DNA of 6,408 nt. Origin: a bacterium (GTDB lineage: Bacteria > Calditrichota > Calditrichia > RBG-13-44-9 > J042). Under the pieces are notes generated by a model. That model was not told the origin of the DNA and ran no database searches. It saw only the letters and a list, made by a program, of their open reading frames with translations. How positions within the stretch are numbered: position 1 is the first letter of the stretch; each line of letters begins with the position of its first letter. Below are positions 6,053 through 6,408 of this stretch, piece by piece. A program made the translations under genes and the position numbers. The stretch is from the NCBI GenBank assembly GCA_015494485.1, contig WGBF01000546.1, positions 1-6,408 of the forward strand, written 5' to 3'.

Positions 6053-6408
6053 TTATTCCGACCCGTTTTCCAGCAACTTCCGCAGTTCGGCGGAGCGATG
6101 GGTGGCGGTTTCCACGGCACTGATGAGCATGTTCCGCAGCCCGTGTTCTTCCAGTTCGTGAATGGCAGCAATAGCTGTACCGCCGGGAGTGGTAACTTCG
6201 TCTTTCAGGACCGCGGGGTGTTTGCCGCTTTTTTGCATGAGCAGGGCCGCTCCCAGAACGGTTTGAATGGCCAGTTCGGTGGAAACATCCCGGGAAAGCC
6301 CCACTTTAACCCCGCCATCAATCAGCGCTTCGATGACCATGTAAATGTACGCCGGGCCGCTACCGGATAGCCCGGTGACGGCGTCCATTTGCGATTCCCG
6401 TACCACCA
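6053..6408 (-). CDS. proC: Pyrroline-5-carboxylate reductase, C-terminal part (5' end outside window)
   Basis: ProC reduces 1-pyrroline-5-carboxylate to L-proline with NAD(P)H, the last step of proline synthesis in the cytoplasm. About 118 residues of the usual roughly 270 are visible. They cover the helical C-terminal dimerisation domain that also forms the active site: DAVTGLSGSGPAYIYMVIEAL, with the conserved SGSGPAY, then QTVLGAALLM, then HPAVLKDEVTTPGGTAIAAIHELEE with the PGGT loop, and finally the LISAVETATHRSAEL helix. The N-terminal Rossmann domain lies beyond the right edge. The in-frame GTG at 6406 is only an internal valine codon, not a start. The protein ends normally with TAA, shortly after the last helix. 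Confidence 0.96.
   Translation of the reverse strand, partial: VVRESQMDAVTGLSGSGPAYIYMVIEALIDGGVKVGLSRDVSTELAIQTVLGAALLMQKSGKHPAVLKDEVTTPGGTAIAAIHELEEHGLRNMLISAVETATHRSAELRKLLENGSE

Noticed and set aside
1..6408. CRISPR array, tRNA or rRNA
   Set aside because: No regularly spaced short repeats, cloverleaf-like segments or rRNA-like conserved stretches were seen.

Overview
The window is bacterial chromosome with five main genes, two of them cut by the window edges, plus a secreted hypothetical gene. Gene order and strand are: sensor histidine kinase C-terminus (+), pyrimidine-nucleoside phosphorylase (-), secreted hypothetical protein (-), Fic-domain protein (+), M3/M32-like zinc peptidase (+), and ProC C-terminus (-). 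The host cannot be named from this sequence alone. The sigma70-like promoter, Shine-Dalgarno-led starts and moderately GC-rich housekeeping genes fit many Gram-negative phyla. An unusual secreted protein and a divergent peptidase suggest a poorly sampled lineage, but this is only a guess.

Left part (1-2413). The ATPase domain of a two-component kinase ends at 414. It converges on a nucleoside-salvage gene, pdp, whose best start is an ATG at 1779 with a good ribosome binding site. Upstream of pdp on the same strand is a gene for a 187-residue protein with a signal peptide and no recognised domain. A plausible sigma70 promoter for it lies at 2522-2550, and the pair may be co-transcribed. A 16-bp palindrome sits in the 70-bp gap between them.

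Middle part (2414-4003) is the most interesting region. A noticeably AT-richer gene for a Fic protein (probable AMP transferase) carries a class II autoinhibitory motif near its N-terminus and a helix-turn-helix-like C-terminus. It is bracketed by two directly repeated 84-bp elements at 2607-2690 and 3779-3862. Each element has perfect 10-bp inverted arms (TTTCCGAACC / GGTTCGGAAA), the same 69 to 70-bp internal geometry with an equal 57-bp variable linker, and a shared centre TAACnnCTTGAAAT. Their flanks differ. The fic ribosome binding site lies in the right arm of the first element and the second element lies upstream of the peptidase gene. Two explanations compete: paired operator/promoter modules controlling fic and the peptidase, possibly bound by the Fic C-terminal domain, or recombination ends of a mobile gene cassette.

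Right part (4004-6408). A 656-residue cytoplasmic metallopeptidase of clan MA has an HELGH zinc motif and a downstream glutamate ligand. It mixes traits of families M3 and M32. It converges on proC (proline biosynthesis), which runs off the right edge.
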